Source: Lentibacillus sediminis
GTDB taxonomy: Bacteria; Bacillota; Bacilli; Bacillales; Amphibacillaceae
Assembly: GCF_002763455.1 (NCBI RefSeq)
Contig: NZ_NIXK01000005.1
Location: forward strand, 1-64,000
Direction: 5' to 3'
Length of the DNA stretch: 64,000 bases
Shown: positions 60,795-64,000 of the stretch, in pieces
Layout of the letters: the number at the start of each line of letters is the position of its first letter
Numbering within the stretch: the first letter of the stretch is position 1
Program-made: the position numbers and the translations under genes
Notes under the pieces: model-generated
What the model saw: only the letters and a program-made list of their open reading frames with translations
The model's database searches: none
What the model was told of the DNA's origin: nothing

Positions 60795-62089
60795 TATTTC
60801 TGAACTCCTTTCAATTCCTGCATCGCTTGATAAATAGAATTCTCTTTTCCAAATGCCCCCGCTTTTGTAACTACGGTATATTCGACATCTGAACCGATCA
60901 ACGCGCCTAATGGAATGCCCGCTTCCACTTGTTTAATTAGACTAAACCCGATTCCACCCAGATGATACGATGCAGCTTTTGCCGTATCCCCACCTGTGAG
61001 AACCAAACCAGTCAGCTCTTTATTCTTCGCAGAAATTTCAGCAACTGCTTCCCCAATCGCATCCGAAATTCTTTTTCCAATCTCATAGCTAGTTAAGCTT
61101 AGCTTTTCCCCGACATGCTTGACTTTCTCACGGATTTCCCGATTGGAAGGGACATAAAGGACAACATCCTTCCCTTCATCAAATCCTTCAAGCACATTGG
61201 CAATAACATCCTGGCTGTACATTTTCCAGTCATTACCGAAAACCTTCATCGTATCAAGTTCTACCGCTTTAACATTCGGTTGACCAATGGCAAAACCCAC
61301 CTGATTCTGTGTAATTTCCGATAAACTTCCGCAGACTGTCATAACCTGTCCAGAGGCAGGAAATGCTCGTTCCACCTTATCTTGTGTAATAACAAGAACT
61401 TCTGGAACTTCCAGAGCTAACCCGGCAGAACCCGCCCAGATCACATCTTTCGTAACGGCAGCCATTTTCTGCGCTGCCTTTTGAAGGTCTTCTTGAACCT
61501 CGGCATCGCAAACAATATAATTTATATTATTACCCTTAAATTCATTTATTTTACGTTTGAAACCAGGTAGATCTGCTTCGATGTCTTCCTTTTTCAACAG
61601 GCCGACTGGTTGGCCAATTTCTTTTTCCAGCATGGCAGGTATAAATGATTCGGTAACCGGATGATTCGGGTCTTGGGAAATTTCCGTCTTAGCAATTTCC
61701 ACTCCATTAACAAAATGGACGCCATCCCTGGTTGTCCTTCCCACCTGAGGAAAAGCCGGAGCAATAAAGACGAACTCCGGTTTAAACACATGATATAGTG
61801 CCTGCAATTCCGTGCCGATATGGCCTCTCAGCGTAGAATCCATTTTTTTATACACATATGAATAACCAGCTTCTTTTAAAAATCGGCCTGCCTTCTCCGT
61901 GATTAACGCTGCTTCTTCCTGAGTCAGTGCTCGTGAATTCGTGTCGATGACGATGCCGCTATCCAGGTTTTTCTGGCTGTTCGGAATATCAAATAGTACT
62001 GATGTGTTAATTCCTTTTTCTATAAGCTGGACGCCACTGTCGTTGGCTCCAGTTAAATCATCCGCAATAATCCCAATACATTGTTCCAT
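60794..62089 (-). CDS. Four-carbon acid sugar kinase (DUF1537; DtnK/OtnK type)
   Basis: This 431-residue kinase has the N-terminal substrate domain motif IGIIADDLTGANDSG and KMDSTLRGHIG, and the C-terminal nucleotide domain with GLVLTGGDTAKAASYHLGG, normal for the family. It phosphorylates a four-carbon aldonate such as threonate or erythronate at O4. The stop shares one base with the PdxA-like start, and a KdgT-like permease precedes it by 22 bp, making a complete uptake-kinase-dehydrogenase unit. Stereochemistry of the substrate cannot be read from sequence. Confidence 0.92.
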   Translation of the reverse strand: MEQCIGIIADDLTGANDSGVQLIEKGINTSVLFDIPNSQKNLDSGIVIDTNSRALTQEEAALITEKAGRFLKEAGYSYVYKKMDSTLRGHIGTELQALYHVFKPEFVFIAPAFPQVGRTTRDGVHFVNGVEIAKTEISQDPNHPVTESFIPAMLEKEIGQPVGLLKKEDIEADLPGFKRKINEFKGNNINYIVCDAEVQEDLQKAAQKMAAVTKDVIWAGSAGLALEVPEVLVITQDKVERAFPASGQVMTVCGSLSEITQNQVGFAIGQPNVKAVELDTMKVFGNDWKMYSQDVIANVLEGFDEGKDVVLYVPSNREIREKVKHVGEKLSLTSYEIGKRISDAIGEAVAEISAKNKELTGLVLTGGDTAKAASYHLGGIGFSLIKQVEAGIPLGALIGSDVEYTVVTKAGAFGKENSIYQAMQELKGVQK

Positions 62090-62111
62090 AGTTACTCCCC
62101 ATTTATATAAA

Positions 62112-63095
62112 TTATTCTGCTACATAATCATCCGGTACTTTGACGCCTTTTTTCTCCAGGCGTTTTACCAGGAATCCAATATAAAGTGGGAGCAGAATCG
62201 CCGTTGTAACGGTTGAAGCCGCAACCTGTACTGTTGCCAGGTCAACGTGGGCTGCAAAACTTGCACTGGCAGCAGCAATGGCAGCAGGTGTAGCTACCGC
62301 ATTACCAGCAGTTGAACCTTCAGCTGCTCCCGCAATAGGATTCCATTTGAATGCTTTAAACACAAAGTATCCAGCTGTACCTGTTAAGAATACCGTTGCC
62401 AATCCAAGAATAATTCCTGAAAGACCACCATTAATAATCGCGTTAAAATCTATTCCCATACCTAATGCAAAAGCAAAGAATGGAATGAGCATAGCACTTC
62501 CTTTATCAAGGAACGCCCTCATTTCTTCATCCAGATTACCTAATACCATACCAACAATAATTGGCAGTAAAACAGCAACGAATGAAACAAAGGAGAACAA
62601 CCCGTCAACAAATCCCATTGCACCAAAAATAGACAAGGCTACCATGGTAAAGAAAGGACCATCATTCAATGCAAGCAATGAATAGGCTGCACGGTCTGTT
62701 TTATCCCCATATTGACCAACAAGCGCAACATATAGACCACCATTACTGTTCGTCATGGCAGCAATAATTGCAATCGGTGCCAATCCCAGCCAAAGGCCAC
62801 TTTCACCTGCCATCATATAAGCAATCAGACCAAATCCGGCACCTACAAACCATTTTGTTGCAAGCAATGTTGCACCTTTTCCAAGACTTACCCCAACATT
62901 ACGGAGATTGATCTGGGCTCCGGTACATAATAGAAATAGTGCAATAAGCGTATTTGCTCCATCTACAAATAAGGCCTGAGTTAAGTTGCCAATTCTTAAT
63001 AGGTCAGGTGCAAAGGTATTCAATATTGCAGCAAGCAACAATGGTACGACCATCATACCCCCAGGAATTCTCTCCAACGTCGCTTTTATTTTCAT
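62112..63095 (-). CDS. 2-keto-3-deoxygluconate permease family transporter (KdgT-like)
   Basis: This 327-residue membrane protein has about ten hydrophobic segments. KdgT family features: the opening LERIPGGMMVVPLLLAAILN, FLLCTGAQINL, and the late EGSTAGNAVATPAAIAAASAS. In E. coli KdgT imports 2-keto-3-deoxygluconate with H+, but here it heads a threonate/erythronate-type operon, so its substrate is more likely a four-carbon sugar acid (inference). Strong ribosome site GAGGGGGAGAAA. Expression is probably controlled by the regulator at 63301. Confidence 0.92.
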   Translation of the reverse strand: MKIKATLERIPGGMMVVPLLLAAILNTFAPDLLRIGNLTQALFVDGANTLIALFLLCTGAQINLRNVGVSLGKGATLLATKWFVGAGFGLIAYMMAGESGLWLGLAPIAIIAAMTNSNGGLYVALVGQYGDKTDRAAYSLLALNDGPFFTMVALSIFGAMGFVDGLFSFVSFVAVLLPIIVGMVLGNLDEEMRAFLDKGSAMLIPFFAFALGMGIDFNAIINGGLSGIILGLATVFLTGTAGYFVFKAFKWNPIAGAAEGSTAGNAVATPAAIAAASASFAAHVDLATVQVAASTVTTAILLPLYIGFLVKRLEKKGVKVPDDYVAE

Positions 63096-63255
63096 GTTTT
63101 CTCCCCCTCATATAAATTTTGTTTCAATATAAAACACCAGGAAAAATATAAAGCGTTTTCAGCTATTATATTAAAACATATCAACATAAATTGCAACACT
63201 TTTTTATTATTAATTTATGGAAATACCATTAATTCTATTCATTTGTTGCAAAATA

Positions 63256-63292
63256 AAACAAAAAAGAGATCCTTTCATAGGATCCCTCTTTC
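63256..63292 (-). terminator. Terminator of the edge regulator gene
   Basis: Stem AGAGATCC / GGATCCCTCT (one bulge) followed on the minus strand by TTTTTTG, ten bases past the stop at 63301. Confidence 0.8.
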
Positions 63293-63300
63293 TGTTTTAT

Positions 63301-64000
63301 CTATTCTTTTAACTTTCGCCATAGTGTTGATCGGTTTATACCTAATCTTTTTGCTGCATTTGACTGGTTGTTTCCTTCATCTGCAAGAACCTGCTTGATG
63401 ACTCGTTTTTCTATATCTTTTAATGTACCTTCAAGAGACACAGGTGCGGATCTGCCTTCTATTGCTGCAGCTGACTTGGCGTCATGTTTGTCCATCAATT
63501 CCTTGACATGTGAAGCCTCAATATAATTTGCTGAAGTGCTCATGCTTAATTCCCTGATTACCTTTTTAAGTTCTGTTAAATTTGCCGGCCAGTCATAGTG
63601 CTTAAGGGAGTCAATGGCTTCCGGTTTCATTCCAACCGTTTCATTACCTTCCTCCGCATGAAATTCAGCCAGAAAATAATCAACAAAACTTCCGATGTCC
63701 TCTTTTCTTTCCCGTAGTGGGAAAAGATGCAAGGTGGGGACGAAAAATTCCTTGTAAAGTCTTTGATTTTTTAAGTCATCTGTCATTCTTGCATTGGCAA
63801 CTATTTTAATTGTTTCTGGTAAAACGTGAAATATATCTAATAATGTGTCTTGCATCTCCTCAGATAAGGATTCCATATTTTTTATGATGACGGTCCCTTG
63901 CTGAATAGCCTGAAGTGTAGCTGACAAAAAATCAGTTTCCTCACCTTTTAAAAGAGACCCTTCAATTACGATAATCGGCGCTTTTTGGCCATACCTTTCA
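63301..64000 (-). CDS. Sigma-54-activator-like regulator with degenerate Walker B, 5' part outside window
   Basis: The frame is open to the window edge, giving at least 233 residues of the C-terminal half of an NtrC/PrpR-type protein. Seen are an AAA+ segment, the LHLFPLRERKEDIGSFVDYF block that follows the arginine-finger region, a C-terminal lid, and a Fis-type HTH NQSNAAKRLGINRSTLWRKL. Where NtrC relatives have GTLFLDEI (Walker B), this protein has GTVIIKNMESLSEEMQ, lacking both acidic residues, so ATP hydrolysis is doubtful. It is the likely regulator of the adjacent sugar-acid operon. No -24/-12 promoter is evident before the permease gene. Confidence 0.82.
   Translation of the reverse strand, partial: ERYGQKAPIIVIEGSLLKGEETDFLSATLQAIQQGTVIIKNMESLSEEMQDTLLDIFHVLPETIKIVANARMTDDLKNQRLYKEFFVPTLHLFPLRERKEDIGSFVDYFLAEFHAEEGNETVGMKPEAIDSLKHYDWPANLTELKKVIRELSMSTSANYIEASHVKELMDKHDAKSAAAIEGRSAPVSLEGTLKDIEKRVIKQVLADEGNNQSNAAKRLGINRSTLWRKLKE

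Noticed and set aside
63096-63200. Sigma-54 (-24/-12) promoter for the KdgT-like operon
   Set aside because: CTGGTGTTTTATATTGAA has the GG but not a GC ten bases on; it does not fit the required spacing.

Overview
The window looks like chromosome from an endospore-forming member of the Bacillaceae (low to mid G+C Firmicute). Halotolerant genera such as Virgibacillus, Lentibacillus or Oceanobacillus fit best, but the genus is an inference. The evidence is an H-type small acid-soluble spore protein, SpoVR, YhbH and PrkA, a YpjP homologue, an Spx-type regulator, strong AGGAGG ribosome sites with frequent GTG/TTG starts, and CcpA-type cre sites. No tRNA, rRNA, CRISPR array or intact transposase is visible.

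Layout. 1-0.66 kb: an M20 peptidase broken after its catalytic half, perhaps by an element lying outside the window. 0.77-3.3 kb: osmC-like gene and an arsR-arsB-arsC arsenic operon. 3.4-8.4 kb: sspH, a coiled-coil protein, a dicarboxylate/amino-acid symporter, a small unknown, an Spx paralogue, a TetR regulator with three palindromic operators, and ypjP. 8.8-15.8 kb: the sporulation/stress set spoVR, yhbH and prkA, interrupted between yhbH and prkA by an AT-rich insert with a secreted bacteriocin-like protein and a divergent small membrane protein. 16-20.9 kb: CNNM/CBS membrane protein, a sigma-factor fragment, fdhD, two GNAT acetyltransferases and a Nudix hydrolase. 21-29.2 kb: an amino-sugar operon (family 4 glycosidase, PTS IIB-IIC, ChbG deacetylase, PTS IIA, NamZ muramidase) behind a PRD-domain activator. 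29.7-37.3 kb: a LacI-controlled sugar cluster with two Gfo/Idh dehydrogenases, a TIM-barrel isomerase and an RbsBAC-type transporter. 37.6-43 kb: a beta-lactamase-fold hydrolase, a TetR/SDR pair, a dehydrogenase remnant, another Gfo/Idh protein and an LD-carboxypeptidase. 43.1-44.9 kb: an Rpn-type nuclease gene and a truncated tandem copy. 45-50.3 kb: a two-component system plus three-gene ABC exporter matching LnrJK-LnrLMN. 50.4-55.9 kb: two tandem SDRs, a second TetR, an asparaginase, an intact M20 peptidase and a FadR-type regulator. 56-64 kb: NhaC-family antiporter, FAH-family and RraA-family enzymes, then a sugar-acid operon (KdgT-like permease, four-carbon acid sugar kinase, PdxA-like dehydrogenase) next to a sigma-54-activator-like regulator that runs off the window.

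How the genes work together. Much of the region is carbon scavenging. The 21-29 kb operon probably takes up beta-linked amino-sugar disaccharides as 6-phosphates, deacetylates and splits them, while secreted NamZ trims N-acetylmuramic acid from wall fragments. The 29.7-37.3 kb cluster imports and oxidises an unidentified sugar or cyclitol. The 59.8-63.1 kb operon resembles known D-threonate/D-erythronate routes that end in a triose phosphate. Defence functions (arsenic, antibiotic-sensing ABC exporter, LD-carboxypeptidase, possible bacteriocin) lie between these.

The most unusual signals are the bacteriocin-like pair with a perfect 26-bp palindrome inside a conserved sporulation cluster, NamZ attached to a chitobiose-type PTS operon, the tandem Rpn genes with 21-bp coding repeats, and the edge regulator whose Walker B motif lacks its acidic residues.
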